Source: Sporomusa malonica
GTDB taxonomy: Bacteria; Bacillota; Negativicutes; Sporomusales; Sporomusaceae
Assembly: GCF_900176355.1 (NCBI RefSeq)
Contig: NZ_FWXI01000008.1
Span: forward strand, 1 to 64,000
Length of the DNA stretch: 64,000 nt
Direction of reading: 5' to 3'
Of this stretch, positions 51,509-60,160 are shown in pieces. The notes beneath the pieces were generated by a model. It was not told the origin of the DNA. It searched no databases and worked only from the letters and a program-made list of their open reading frames with translations. A program made the position numbers and the translations under genes. Numbering within the stretch: the stretch's first letter is position 1; each line of letters starts with the position of its first letter.

Positions 51509-53029
51509 TTAGTCTGCCTCCTTTCGAATACCAGCCATCATCATACCAAGGTCATTTTCATTTGCAGTATCGGCCTCAACCAAACCAACTAATTCACCTT
51601 GACTGATAACGGCAATACGGTCCGAAAGATTCAAAACTTCCTCTAGTTCCAAGGATACTAACAGCACGGCATATCCGGCATCCCGCTGCGCTATTAACCG
51701 TCTATGAATATACTCAATTGAGCCAACATCAAGACCTCTTGTCGGTTGTACTGCAATCAGCACCTTAGGGTTTAGACTTATTTCCCGTCCAATGATGGCT
51801 TTTTGCTGGTTACCGCCTGACAACGATCTGGCAAGCGTAACAGCACCTTGTGCGGCACGGACATCGAACTGTTGCATAATCTCTTTAGCATAATGTCGAA
51901 TAGCAGGACGCTTTAGCAAACAGTTTTTTGAAAATGGCGGCCGGTCATAAACTTCAAGCACCAGATTATCTTCAATGCTATAGTCAAGCACCAGGCCTCG
52001 TTTATGACGGTCTTCCGGCACATGTGCCAACCCGGCATCGATCCGCTCTTTAATACTTAAGGAAGAAATATCTTTGCCCTGCACTAGGATCTGACCTGCA
52101 TGTATCTTTCCAAGACCGGTTATGGCAGCTACCATTTCTGCCTGCCCATTGCCATCTACACCGGCAATACCGACAATTTCTCCGGCACGTACATTTAACG
52201 AAAATTTCTTAACTGCAAGCATCTTGGTCTGGTTAAGCACTGTCAAATCCTTGATTTCCAATAAAACTTCACCCGGAGAACGCGCCTCTTTTTCCACTTT
52301 TAAAAAGACTTGACGCCCGACCATCATCTCGGCCATCTCTTCTTTACTGCATGAAGCTACATCAACAGTGCCAACATAGCGCCCCCGCCTTATCACCGTA
52401 CAACGCATCGCCGCCGCTTTAATTTCCTTTAGCTTGTGAGTAATGAGTATAATGGCCTTTCCCTCTGCGGCAAGCTTTTTCATAATCCCGATAAGGTCGG
52501 TAATTTCCTGCGGTGTTAGCACAGCTGTCGGCTCATCAAAAATCAAAACCTCGGCCTCACGGTACAACATTTTTAAAATTTCTACACGCTGTTGCATGCC
52601 TACCGAAATATCCTCGATTTTGGCATCTGGGTCAACATTTAGTCCGTAACGCTCAGATAATTCTTTTATCCGCCTGCTTGCCGACTGAGTATTGACAATG
52701 CCACACCTGTTGGGCTCAATCCCCAAAATAATGTTTTCCGTAACAGTAAAGTTATGAACCAATTGAAAATGCTGGTGAACCATGCCAATCCCCAAATCAT
52801 TGGCTGCTTTAGGATTAGCAATCCGGACTTCTTGTCCGCGCACCCGGATTCTGCCGCTATCCGGCCGATATAATCCGAATAAAATATTCATCAACGTAGA
52901 TTTGCCTGCTCCATTTTCCCCCAATAATGCGTGTATTTCACCGCGCCGGACGGCTAACGTAATATCATCATTTGCGACAATCCCAACAAACTCTTTGCGG
53001 ATGCCTAGCATTTCTACGACATACTCCAC
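51509..53029 (-). CDS. BMP-type nucleoside ABC transporter ATPase (double cassette)
   Basis: 506 aa with two fused ATPase domains, as in YufO/NupA and RbsA. First cassette: Walker A GENGAGKST, signature ISVGMQQRVEI, Walker B VLIFDEPTAVL. Second: degenerate P-loop VDGNGQ, signature LSGGNQQKAIIGRE and VLIAVQPTRGLD in place of the canonical DEP. GTG at 53029 lies nine bases after GGAGG; a TTG three codons earlier abuts that site. Confidence 0.88.
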   Translation of the reverse strand: MEYVVEMLGIRKEFVGIVANDDITLAVRRGEIHALLGENGAGKSTLMNILFGLYRPDSGRIRVRGQEVRIANPKAANDLGIGMVHQHFQLVHNFTVTENIILGIEPNRCGIVNTQSASRRIKELSERYGLNVDPDAKIEDISVGMQQRVEILKMLYREAEVLIFDEPTAVLTPQEITDLIGIMKKLAAEGKAIILITHKLKEIKAAAMRCTVIRRGRYVGTVDVASCSKEEMAEMMVGRQVFLKVEKEARSPGEVLLEIKDLTVLNQTKMLAVKKFSLNVRAGEIVGIAGVDGNGQAEMVAAITGLGKIHAGQILVQGKDISSLSIKERIDAGLAHVPEDRHKRGLVLDYSIEDNLVLEVYDRPPFSKNCLLKRPAIRHYAKEIMQQFDVRAAQGAVTLARSLSGGNQQKAIIGREISLNPKVLIAVQPTRGLDVGSIEYIHRRLIAQRDAGYAVLLVSLELEEVLNLSDRIAVISQGELVGLVEADTANENDLGMMMAGIRKEAD

Positions 53030-53093
53030 GCCTGACAACCTCCTATTCTGAAGAAATAGCTTCTCATTTTATAAAGTAGTCACAGGATAAAAC

Positions 53094-53150
53094 TAGGTCC
53101 GGATAAGAGACTGCTCACTCAAGCTGAGCTCTCTCCCTAATCCGGACCTA
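53094..53150 (-). terminator. Intra-operon stem-loop after the BMP lipoprotein gene
   Basis: TAGGTCCGGAT pairs with ATCCGGACCTA around an inner, partly folded loop; on the minus strand it is followed by GTTTTATCC. As a leaky terminator it would give more binding protein than ATPase and permeases. Confidence 0.6.
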
Positions 53151-53206
53151 TTCTACCTAGTACTTTCAAGAAGTTTGGGGTTATAAGCAGCTATTACAGC
53201 TTGAAA

Positions 53207-54307
53207 TTAACGTAATAACCCCTCACCTTTATCGGCAACAGTTAGTTTACCTTCTTTCAAGCTGGCAAACACTTCTTTGACCTTGCTGGAAACGTCTTCG
53301 CCAAGATTTGGATTTTTAGCAGGAATACCCACACCATCATTTTTCGCATTGAAAACAAGTGATTTACCGCCAGGGAAATTACCATCTTTGACACTTTTAA
53401 CCATATCATAAGCAGCTTGATTAACGCACTTCATCGCTGAAGTCAAAATAACCGATTTTGTCTTACCTTCGTCATAATAGCCTTGTGCGTATTGGTCTAC
53501 ATCGACGCCAATAACCCAAGCCGAGCGTCCGCTTTTTGTCCGCGCTATCGCTTCATTTATTACTCCTATACCTACGCTGCCAGCCGCAGCAAAGATAACA
53601 TTGACACCCCTGTCATACATTTGAGCAGCCAATTGTTGACCTGCCGCAACATCATGAAAGGTTCCTTGGTAAAGAAAATTTTCGGCTTTTATATTAATTT
53701 TGGTACCAAAGTTAGCATTGGCGTACTTTATACCTTGCTGAAAGCCCCAGTTAAAACGCTGCACTGCCGGTATCTCCATACCGCCAATATAACCAAATTC
53801 GCCGGTTTTAAGCTGCAAAGCAGCCGCAACACCTGCCAAGAAACCGGATTCATGTTCGGCAAAGTTAATAGATACTGTATTCGGCCCAATGTTAACCTTA
53901 CTGTAATCGTTGCCCGGATGCGGAACTCCATCCAAGATTACGAATTTGGTGTCCTTGTATTTTTCTTGAGCTGTATAAATCGAATTCTCAAATTTGAATC
54001 CAGGAGTAATGATCAATTTATAACCAGCATCATTTAGATTGGCAATCTCTTTGTCATAATCGGCTGTTGTCGTACCAGCCGGACGCAGATATTTGGGCTT
54101 AAAATTAAAATCTGTTCCCGCCTTGGCAATGCCCTCCCACGTTCCTTGATTAAATGACCTGTCATCAATTGTACCTGCATCTGTAATCATCCCCACCATA
54201 AGACTCCCAGCAGCCGGAGCTTGGGACTGCTGCGTACTGGAACAACCGGCAAGCATAATAGATAAACTAAGAATCAATAGTAATAAAGGCAACCTTCTTT
54301 TACTCAT
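53207..54307 (-). CDS. BMP family nucleoside-binding lipoprotein
   Basis: 366 aa PnrA/Med/BmpA-type binding protein. Lipobox SIMLAGCSS (Cys near residue 22); family segments GTIDDRSFNQGTWEGI (about 45-60), VNIGPNTVSINFAEHESGFLAG, YIGGMEIPAVQRFNWGFQQGI, GVDVDQ and ILTSAMK. PnrA homologues bind purine nucleosides such as inosine, guanosine and adenosine. ATG behind GGGGGTAACAAGAC. First gene of the importer operon; no purine riboswitch was seen upstream. Confidence 0.88.
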   Translation of the reverse strand: MSKRRLPLLLLILSLSIMLAGCSSTQQSQAPAAGSLMVGMITDAGTIDDRSFNQGTWEGIAKAGTDFNFKPKYLRPAGTTTADYDKEIANLNDAGYKLIITPGFKFENSIYTAQEKYKDTKFVILDGVPHPGNDYSKVNIGPNTVSINFAEHESGFLAGVAAALQLKTGEFGYIGGMEIPAVQRFNWGFQQGIKYANANFGTKINIKAENFLYQGTFHDVAAGQQLAAQMYDRGVNVIFAAAGSVGIGVINEAIARTKSGRSAWVIGVDVDQYAQGYYDEGKTKSVILTSAMKCVNQAAYDMVKSVKDGNFPGGKSLVFNAKNDGVGIPAKNPNLGEDVSSKVKEVFASLKEGKLTVADKGEGLLR

Positions 54308-54434
54308 GTCTTGTTACCCCCTTAATCATAAGCTATGATTAATTTCTCCATCTGCACAATGAATCCTTCTACATTTCCTCAATATTCCAATAAAAGTATT
54401 CGATAGGAAATTATATATTTCCCCCTATCTTTCG

Positions 54435-54539
54435 CTAGGGACTGTCACCCATTCTGCCACCGCGAAATAACCCTAATACCAATAGCAGGAGAATAATCAC
54501 AAAGATAACTGGCAGAATATAGTAAGACAAACATAGCAC
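54435..54539 (-). CDS. Possible small membrane peptide
   Basis: 34 codons from a GTG: one strongly hydrophobic helix (YILPVIFVIILLLLVLGLF) and a basic, Gly-rich tail (RGGRMGDSP), the layout of YjcZ/YrhC-like mini-membrane proteins. There is no good ribosome site, and a small CCCTA/TAGGG hairpin overlaps the stop. Doubtful but the composition is unlike random sequence. Confidence 0.3.
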   Translation of the reverse strand: MLCLSYYILPVIFVIILLLLVLGLFRGGRMGDSP

Positions 54540-54577
54540 TTGTAAAAACAAATTTTCATTAAGAAGGTACTATCACT

Positions 54578-55336
54578 ATGCACAACCAACCCCGCCGTCC
54601 CCTTATGACCATCAGCCTGTATGGCGTTACTTATTTCCATCGGCAGAATCCTTACATGGTAGCTTGGTTGTCCGCTTTATATCCCGGTTTTGGCCACTAT
54701 TTGCTTAATCAATATGCACGGGCTACCTTATTAACTTTATCCGAAGTAACTACAAATACACTAATTCATATAAACGAAGCAATTATTTATTCCTTTTGCG
54801 GGCAATTTGAAATGGCCAAAGCCGTCATCAAAACACATTGGCTCTTGGGCTATGTCATCATCTATTTTTATGCAATATGGGACAGTTATCGATCTACTCT
54901 GGTGCAAAACAAAATGTGTCAGCTTGCAGAGCTCGAAAATGAACCATTACGTTGTACAATCATTCATCCGTTTGAGATTCAATATCTGGAGCAAAGAAAT
55001 CCATGGATGGCAGGCTTTTATTCTTTCTTTTTTCCCTGTCTGGGTCAACTGTACAATCATCAATGGTTACTGGCATTTTACGGAATAATTTGGTGGTGGA
55101 TTTACCTTTCCTTATCCCATGCGCATACATCCCTTTTGTATCTGTTACATAACAATGCCCAAGAATCGATTGCCGTACTTAACCCGCACTGGCTGTTATT
55201 TATGCCTTCCGTTTGGGGAGGATCGATTTATCATGCCTTTTATACAGCCTTGGAACATAACCGGCTTTTTCGGCTGGAGCAACGCCAGCATCTCGTTGAT
55301 CGCTACCGGAATTCCGAAGTGCGCCTCTTCCCCTAA
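54578..55336 (+). CDS. Unknown membrane protein, N-terminal part of a split homologue
   Basis: 252 aa, aligning with residues ~15-250 of the 413-aa protein at 44459. It has the same two repeated TM units (NPYMVAWLSALYPGFGHY... and NPWMAGFYSFFFPCLGQLY...), each ending in WLL...Y and an N-(K/R) pair. ATG behind AAGAAGGTACTATC. It stops at TAA 55334-55336, and the reading frame then continues without shift into the next gene, which matches the C-terminal domain of the fused protein. Confidence 0.7.
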   Translation: MHNQPRRPLMTISLYGVTYFHRQNPYMVAWLSALYPGFGHYLLNQYARATLLTLSEVTTNTLIHINEAIIYSFCGQFEMAKAVIKTHWLLGYVIIYFYAIWDSYRSTLVQNKMCQLAELENEPLRCTIIHPFEIQYLEQRNPWMAGFYSFFFPCLGQLYNHQWLLAFYGIIWWWIYLSLSHAHTSLLYLLHNNAQESIAVLNPHWLLFMPSVWGGSIYHAFYTALEHNRLFRLEQRQHLVDRYRNSEVRLFP

Positions 55337-55351
55337 GTAGGTGCTGACAAA

Positions 55352-55810
55352 TTGTTGATTATTGGAACTTTTGAGCATTCCCTTGAGTTAGAACAAGTAT
55401 TAGCTGTATTGGAGCATAACGGAATTGCCAGAAAGCATATCCTGGTAATCCCTATGGATACGGAGCCCACTCCCCCAGTCCGGTTTATTACCAAAGCACG
55501 CGACCTCTATGCCAAAGGTTTCGAGGTAGGCGTGTCCTGTGCTACGGGAAGCGCTGTCATTGGTACGAGTATCGGGTTTATTTTGCCATGGGGGCCCATC
55601 TTTGCAGGATTAATGGCTGCCGCTACTGGCTTTACTATCGCTTTTGGAATATATCTTCTCATCAACAAGGGCACGCACCGGCATCTTCCGAAAAAATTAC
55701 CCGAAATCACTATCATCGTCCAGTGCTTGGAAGAACAGTCTATCCCGGTTATGGAGACTATGTGGGAATATCGGATTCTAACAGTGGGCCGAGTTCCGGA
55801 GCCATCCTAA
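55352..55810 (+). CDS. Unknown membrane protein, C-terminal part of a split homologue
   Basis: 152 aa, matching residues ~255-413 of the fused protein at 44459: LLIIGTFEHSLELEQVLAVL, then a Gly-rich pair of membrane helices (ATGSAVIGTSIGFILPWGP..GLMAAATGFTIAFG) and a closing beta-alpha unit. The proposed start is TTG 55352, eight bases after AGGTG. It lies in the same frame as the preceding gene, separated by a single stop. Could be a genuine second gene or the tail of a gene broken by a nonsense change. Confidence 0.62.
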   Translation: MLIIGTFEHSLELEQVLAVLEHNGIARKHILVIPMDTEPTPPVRFITKARDLYAKGFEVGVSCATGSAVIGTSIGFILPWGPIFAGLMAAATGFTIAFGIYLLINKGTHRHLPKKLPEITIIVQCLEEQSIPVMETMWEYRILTVGRVPEPS

Positions 55811-55931
55811 AAGACGACTTCATTTTTGGCTATACCAATGCTTTTGTGTAACTCTGGCGGAGTGAGTGCAACAATATCTCTTGGCGCACGGGACGGTGGT
55901 TCTGCTTAGCGGTCACAAAAGCATAAAGAAA

Positions 55932-55953
55932 AGAGGCCAATAAATCAGCCCCT
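55932..55953 (-). terminator. Possible terminator of the secreted repeat-protein gene
   Basis: AGGGGCT/GGCCTCT stem with two wobble pairs, followed by TTTCTTT on the minus strand, 88 bp after the stop codon. Confidence 0.5.
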
Positions 55954-56040
55954 TAGTGATTATCAAGTTATTATTTTCAATATCTTTTAATTGTTGAACA
56001 AAACGTATTCAGCCTAGATTACTGTAACTATCATACAATA

Positions 56041-56862
56041 CTAATTGACTGCGCTAGTACTACTTTTCGAAGCTTTTACAACAATGCCTTTATCATCAAA
56101 TTCTACAGTTGTACCCGCTTCATAAACTTTAATACCACTACTGTCAGGCCGAAGTACGCTCGGCACTGTAAGCAACTTGGTGTCTTTATTTAATGTACCA
56201 TTGACTACTTCGCCTTTCTCATTTAGAACAATTGCTTTCCCAGCCTTAAATTCAACAAACCCCGGACATGCCGAGTTATCAGTATAGTTTTCAGTTAGAA
56301 TTTGTAGCCACCCGACGGGCCGTAGATAGGAATCACTGGATAACGTACAAGTTGCTAACATCCCATTTTTATGAAAACTTATTTCGCCATCAGATACTAG
56401 TATATGGTTTGCTTGATTTAGGTCGATGCTTTTATTAGAACCACTTATTATACCCTTAATAACTTCACCCTTATCATTGAATGTAACTTTTGTGCCACCT
56501 TTAAAAGGGAGATCCCTGTTTGTTGGTTCCTTAACTGTATTAGTGTAAACATAAAATGGAACAGGCGTATATGATGCTGACCTGATAGAATCCTGGGATG
56601 TACCAGTTTCATATGGCAAGCTTATGGTTTCAGCTAATATGCCCTCAAGAACCTCACCATACTCATTAAGGATAACAACGGTTCCTTTCTTAAACTTAGG
56701 TATATTAGACCAGGTTGACACTATGACTCCAGGCGGCGATATTCTTATATTCTCATTTAAAGTTTTGGTATATCGCGCCGCATCAACACTTGCCGTATGA
56801 CAGAAAAGTAAAAAAGCCATAAATATAACCCCAGTTAATACCTTTAATAAAATTCTCTTCAT
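56041..56862 (-). CDS. Secreted protein with four-fold beta repeat
   Basis: 273 aa, signal peptide about 1-28 (ending SVDAA). The mature part carries four imperfect repeats of one motif, F-K-x-G-T-x-V-x-[LF]-N-[ED]-x-G-E-V-[LIV]-x-G (near residues 55, 122, 211 and 250), each followed by a short strand and a variable loop. No known domain was recognised; the pattern recalls repeat proteins of cell-surface type. ATG at 56862 follows GGAGGGAATTACC; an in-frame ATG five codons earlier lies over the ribosome site. Confidence 0.7.
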   Translation of the reverse strand: MKRILLKVLTGVIFMAFLLFCHTASVDAARYTKTLNENIRISPPGVIVSTWSNIPKFKKGTVVILNEYGEVLEGILAETISLPYETGTSQDSIRSASYTPVPFYVYTNTVKEPTNRDLPFKGGTKVTFNDKGEVIKGIISGSNKSIDLNQANHILVSDGEISFHKNGMLATCTLSSDSYLRPVGWLQILTENYTDNSACPGFVEFKAGKAIVLNEKGEVVNGTLNKDTKLLTVPSVLRPDSSGIKVYEAGTTVEFDDKGIVVKASKSSTSAVN

Positions 56863-57129
56863 GGTAATTCCCTCCATTTTGTCTTATGTATTCTTCGAAT
56901 ATTCATTTATCATTGTTTACCATTCGCTATGCAACTATATTATCCTCCCATAATATGTATATAAAATATGTTTATTACGTCATCTTCTCCGGCTCTATAA
57001 CATTAATTGTGTAGCAAAAAAAGAAAGACGCGTCTCTTTCCGCGTCTCTTTCGAAATAGCCTGCTCAATTGTCACTTAAATACCCTCCTAACGTTAGTTG
57101 ACAGGTATCAAGTTCGTTAAAAGCAAAAA

Positions 57130-57158
57130 AGCCCTACTGTTTTTTCAACAATAAGGCT
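57130..57158 (-). terminator. Terminator of tRNA-Leu(CAA)
   Basis: AGCCTTATTGTT pairs with AACAGTAGGGCT through two G-U pairs; followed by TTTTTTG on the minus strand, 16 bases past the tRNA. Confidence 0.8.
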
Positions 57159-57174
57159 TACAAATGCTTTCTGA

Positions 57175-57259
57175 TGGTGCCGGAGGTCGGACTCGAACCG
57201 ACACGTCACGAGGACACTTGATTTTGAGTCAAGCACGTCTGCCATTCCATCACTCCGGC
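57175..57259 (-). tRNA. tRNA-Leu (anticodon CAA)
   Basis: 85 nt with encoded CCA and long variable arm; anticodon loop CTCAAAA; acceptor GCCGGAG pairs with CTCCGGC. Confidence 0.95.
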
Positions 57260-57400
57260 ATTTATTAAGTTTACATCCTGTAGCGGACATTAATTATGAT
57301 ATCATTTGTTCTCATTATTGTCAAGTACGTTTTATATCGATAATTTTTAGTACGCTAAAAGGATAATATAGATTGTTGGCAAATATATTCTGATGAATAG

Positions 57401-57428
57401 AGATTGCCACGCTAATGCTCGCAATGAC
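57401..57428. repeat. Short copy of the GTCATTGCGAG palindromic repeat
   Basis: AGATTGCCACGCTAATGCTC continues into GCAATGAC, the reverse complement of the element at 28432 with two changes. Confidence 0.7.
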
Positions 57429-57479
57429 GATGGGTTGGTACGGCTAACTTAATAAAACACGAAGGAATGGAACTACATA

Positions 57480-58208
57480 ATGCCAACAATCAAATTCAAT
57501 GGACAAAACCTTCTTTACACGATACGGTTAGATAGACGCCGAAAAGCCATTCAGATACGGGTACTTCCGACTGCCACTGTGGAGATTGTTACACCCGGAA
57601 AACTAACAAGTGATGAAATTGAGCATATCTTTACTACAAAGAAAAAATGGCTTACTGCCCGCCTTGACAAATTAGCTTCACTTGCTGCAAACCCTGTAAA
57701 TCAGCAGTTGGTTTCAGGTGCCCAGATTCTATACAAAGGCGAACCGCATACACTTACAGTTGTACCTGGCAGCAGCAAACCTGAGATACTATTAAAGCCT
57801 GCAGAAGTCGTTGTAAAACTGCCTGCAAGCAATACAAGTGCTGATTATTCTGCGATGACCGAACGAATAGTAAAAGCCTGGCTTGTTGACCAGGCTGGTA
57901 AACTATTTGTTGAAAAAACCAATCATTGGGCAGCAAAAATCGGCGTTCGCCCTGCTCGCATAACGCTTAGAGACCAGAAAACACGTTGGGGCAGTTGTTC
58001 TAGCCTTGGCAATATAAACTTCAACTGGCGGATTATTATGGCCCCGCCGCGAGTCGCTGACTACCTGATTATTCATGAGCTATGCCATATGCTTGTCCCC
58101 AATCATTCAGCCAAGTTTTGGGAGCAAGTTGTTCGATTTTCACCAGAATACCAGGAGTGCCGTAAATGGCTTACAGATCACGGCAAGCTCATATCTCGGA
58201 TATTTTAG
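57480..58208 (+). CDS. YgjP-like metallopeptidase domain protein
   Basis: 242 aa, cytosolic, DUF45/YgjP (WLM-like) family. The zinc site HELCHMLVPNHSAKFW (about 199-214) has the HExxH-type motif (HELCH) plus a third His. Upstream the family motifs RKTRWGSCSS-like (DQKTRWGSCSSLGNINFNWR) are present. Members are putative proteases or HsdR-associated factors; here no restriction genes adjoin it. ATG behind GAAGGAATGGAACTACATA. Confidence 0.85.
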   Translation: MPTIKFNGQNLLYTIRLDRRRKAIQIRVLPTATVEIVTPGKLTSDEIEHIFTTKKKWLTARLDKLASLAANPVNQQLVSGAQILYKGEPHTLTVVPGSSKPEILLKPAEVVVKLPASNTSADYSAMTERIVKAWLVDQAGKLFVEKTNHWAAKIGVRPARITLRDQKTRWGSCSSLGNINFNWRIIMAPPRVADYLIIHELCHMLVPNHSAKFWEQVVRFSPEYQECRKWLTDHGKLISRIF

Positions 58209-58209
58209 C

Positions 58210-58662
58210 CTATTTTACTGGGGCTAGTTGTTTATCCTGAAGGTACTTTGACAGTAACTCGGCGGTAGTGCCGGTAATTTTTAGACAGGTATGCCTTTGT
58301 TCCTGACTGCCAAATTCGTGAGGATTAAGCACCCGGCAGCAGGCCGCACCAAACTCTTCGGAAAATATGCTGTGAAACTCCTGGGCGCTGCTATAAATAG
58401 GACCACGGCTTTGCTCTTTGCTATCCCTGCCTTGCAGCATGCCAAGTACCATTGTCGCCCCGGATAACGCGCCGCACATACAGCCGGCATGGCCAAGACC
58501 GCCGCCAAATCCTGATGCCATGCGGAGTGCTTCGTCAGAAACGTCCAGGTTAAGCAAGTCGCGAAATGCGCGTGCGACTGACTCGGCACAGTTATACCCC
58601 GCTTTAAAGTTTTGTCCTGCCAACTCTTTAGCGCTTACATTGTTTTGTTGCTGTTCAGACAT
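58210..58662 (-). CDS. C_GCAxxG_C_C family protein
   Basis: 150 aa, with the family cysteine pattern: YNCAESVARAF, GCMCGALSGATM (about 75-86), ACCRVL and HTCLKI. The family is found in anaerobes, is thought to bind a metal or redox cofactor, and has no assigned reaction. ATG at 58662 follows GGAGGGATTGTTT; an in-frame ATG five codons upstream overlaps that site. Convergent with the YgjP gene, one base apart. Confidence 0.85.
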   Translation of the reverse strand: MSEQQQNNVSAKELAGQNFKAGYNCAESVARAFRDLLNLDVSDEALRMASGFGGGLGHAGCMCGALSGATMVLGMLQGRDSKEQSRGPIYSSAQEFHSIFSEEFGAACCRVLNPHEFGSQEQRHTCLKITGTTAELLSKYLQDKQLAPVK

Positions 58663-58717
58663 AAACAATCCCTCCATGTTAAACTTTGTAATATATCACT
58701 TTTCCGGCCGCAAAAGA

Positions 58718-58758
58718 AAACCCTCTGCCCTGTAGCCATCCAGCACAGGCAGAGGGTT
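58718..58758 (-). terminator. Terminator of the PocR-kinase gene
   Basis: AAACCCTCTGCC-TGT pairs with ACA-GGGCAGAGGGTTT with one bulged base and an 11-nt loop, followed by TCTTTTG on the minus strand. Confidence 0.85.
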
Positions 58759-58760
58759 TC

Positions 58761-59996
58761 TTAGCTGCTGGTTTCATCAAACCCATAAGGTAGGCAAATC
58801 TTTACTGTTGTTCCTTCCCCTTGCTCGCCACTACATATCTCAAGTCCGTATTGAAGGCCAAAATAATGCTGGATGCGTTTATGGACATTGGTTATACCTA
58901 AACCCGAAGTTTGGCCTTTACCAGCAAGTCTTTTTTCATTCCGGAAAATTCGTTCTATTTGGGCTTTATTAACGCCTACACCGGTATCGGTGATCATGAT
59001 TTCTACTTGGTTACCTTGCATCTGTCCGGAAATATTGATATTGCCACCGTAACGTTTGGGTTCAAGTCCATGAATAATAGCATTTTCCACAAGCGGCTGC
59101 AGTGTCATAAATGGAATTCTTTGCTCCATTAGTTCTTCGGGGATGTTAATGGAGGCCTGAATCCGATCACCAAACCGCGTTTCTTGAATTAGTAAATAGT
59201 TTTTTATATATTGAACTTCCTCGCCAACAGTGACCATTTCATCGATGTTGCGCAAGTTGTTGCGTAACAAATCTGACAAGGCATAAACCACTTCCTGGGT
59301 ACGGGGTGCCCCCTCTAGAAGAGCAAGGCGGGCAATGGTATTTAACGTATTAAACAAAAAGTGGGGATTGATTTGAGACTGCAGCGCCTTAAGCTCGGTT
59401 TCTCTTAAGACCTTCTCCAGGTCGGCCTTGGATTTCATCTCACTCATTAGTTGGGTTTGCGCAATATTAGCCATGGCAATCTCTACAATATAATTAGTCA
59501 TAATGTACAGGAGGTCAGCGGCAGCCTTAACGCGCTCTTCCGGAACTACCCGAATTTCAGTCAGCATTTCGAGAACGGTAGTTTTATCTAGATTTAAGTC
59601 AGCGACTCCTTTTAACACCTCACTAGCAATATCTATTCCATTCTGAGGCAATACCACTTGACCAGCTAAAAACCCGCCTAAATGCTGCTGATTTAATATA
59701 ATTGGTGCTCCCAAATCAGTAAGTCCACTATGACAGCGATATACGGAAGGACATAGTTGCCTAGCAGCCATTCTTCCACCGCAATCATCAGAACCTATAC
59801 AACGAGATAATCCTTCAGGGGTCGAACGAATAAGGTTACACAGCCTTGTAAAATTGCTAGGTTTAGTGACTGGTTGCCCAGCACTGTCAACGATTACTGC
59901 AGCCAAACCGGTAGCTTCGGAAAACTTATCCTGAATCTCCTGTAAAACCTTGACATTAACAATATCTGCTAATGTTAAGTCGTGATAGACATGCAT
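58761..59996 (-). CDS. PocR-domain LytS-type sensor histidine kinase
   Basis: 411 aa, soluble. N-terminal PocR ligand-binding domain (about 10-165) with a cysteine cluster (LCNLIR, RCIGSDDCGG, LCPSVYRC), a short coiled coil, then a LytS-type kinase: His_kinase with QSQINPHFLFNTLNTIARL (His about residue 216) and HATPase with PLVENAIIHGLEP, DTGVG, GLGITNVHKRI. PocR domains sense small hydrocarbon derivatives such as propanediol; cysteines may bind a cofactor. No response regulator lies next to it. Confidence 0.87.
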   Translation of the reverse strand: MHVYHDLTLADIVNVKVLQEIQDKFSEATGLAAVIVDSAGQPVTKPSNFTRLCNLIRSTPEGLSRCIGSDDCGGRMAARQLCPSVYRCHSGLTDLGAPIILNQQHLGGFLAGQVVLPQNGIDIASEVLKGVADLNLDKTTVLEMLTEIRVVPEERVKAAADLLYIMTNYIVEIAMANIAQTQLMSEMKSKADLEKVLRETELKALQSQINPHFLFNTLNTIARLALLEGAPRTQEVVYALSDLLRNNLRNIDEMVTVGEEVQYIKNYLLIQETRFGDRIQASINIPEELMEQRIPFMTLQPLVENAIIHGLEPKRYGGNINISGQMQGNQVEIMITDTGVGVNKAQIERIFRNEKRLAGKGQTSGLGITNVHKRIQHYFGLQYGLEICSGEQGEGTTVKICLPYGFDETSS

Positions 59997-60141
59997 AAAA
60001 CCCCTCCATAACCGGCCTAGTTTCAGGAAATAAAGCAGTACGTTGATTTATCCTAATATTTTGCTTTGACTGTATAATGTTTTGCCATCTTAGCATAAAA
60101 TTCCTGCCAAAAACTGAAACATTCATTCAAGTGAAAAAAAA

Positions 60142-60160
60142 AACACTCCAAAGGAGTGTT
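60142..60160 (-). terminator. Terminator of the ECF-like gene pair
   Basis: AACACTCC-TTT-GGAGTGTT followed by a run of nine T on the minus strand; its stem overlaps the stop codon of the upstream gene. Confidence 0.9.

Noticed and set aside
54308-54577. Purine riboswitch before the nucleoside transporter operon
   Set aside because: The conserved core and three-way junction of a purine aptamer could not be found on either strand.
55334-55336. Recoded stop (selenocysteine) in the split membrane protein gene
   Set aside because: The codon is TAA, not TGA, and no SECIS-like hairpin follows.
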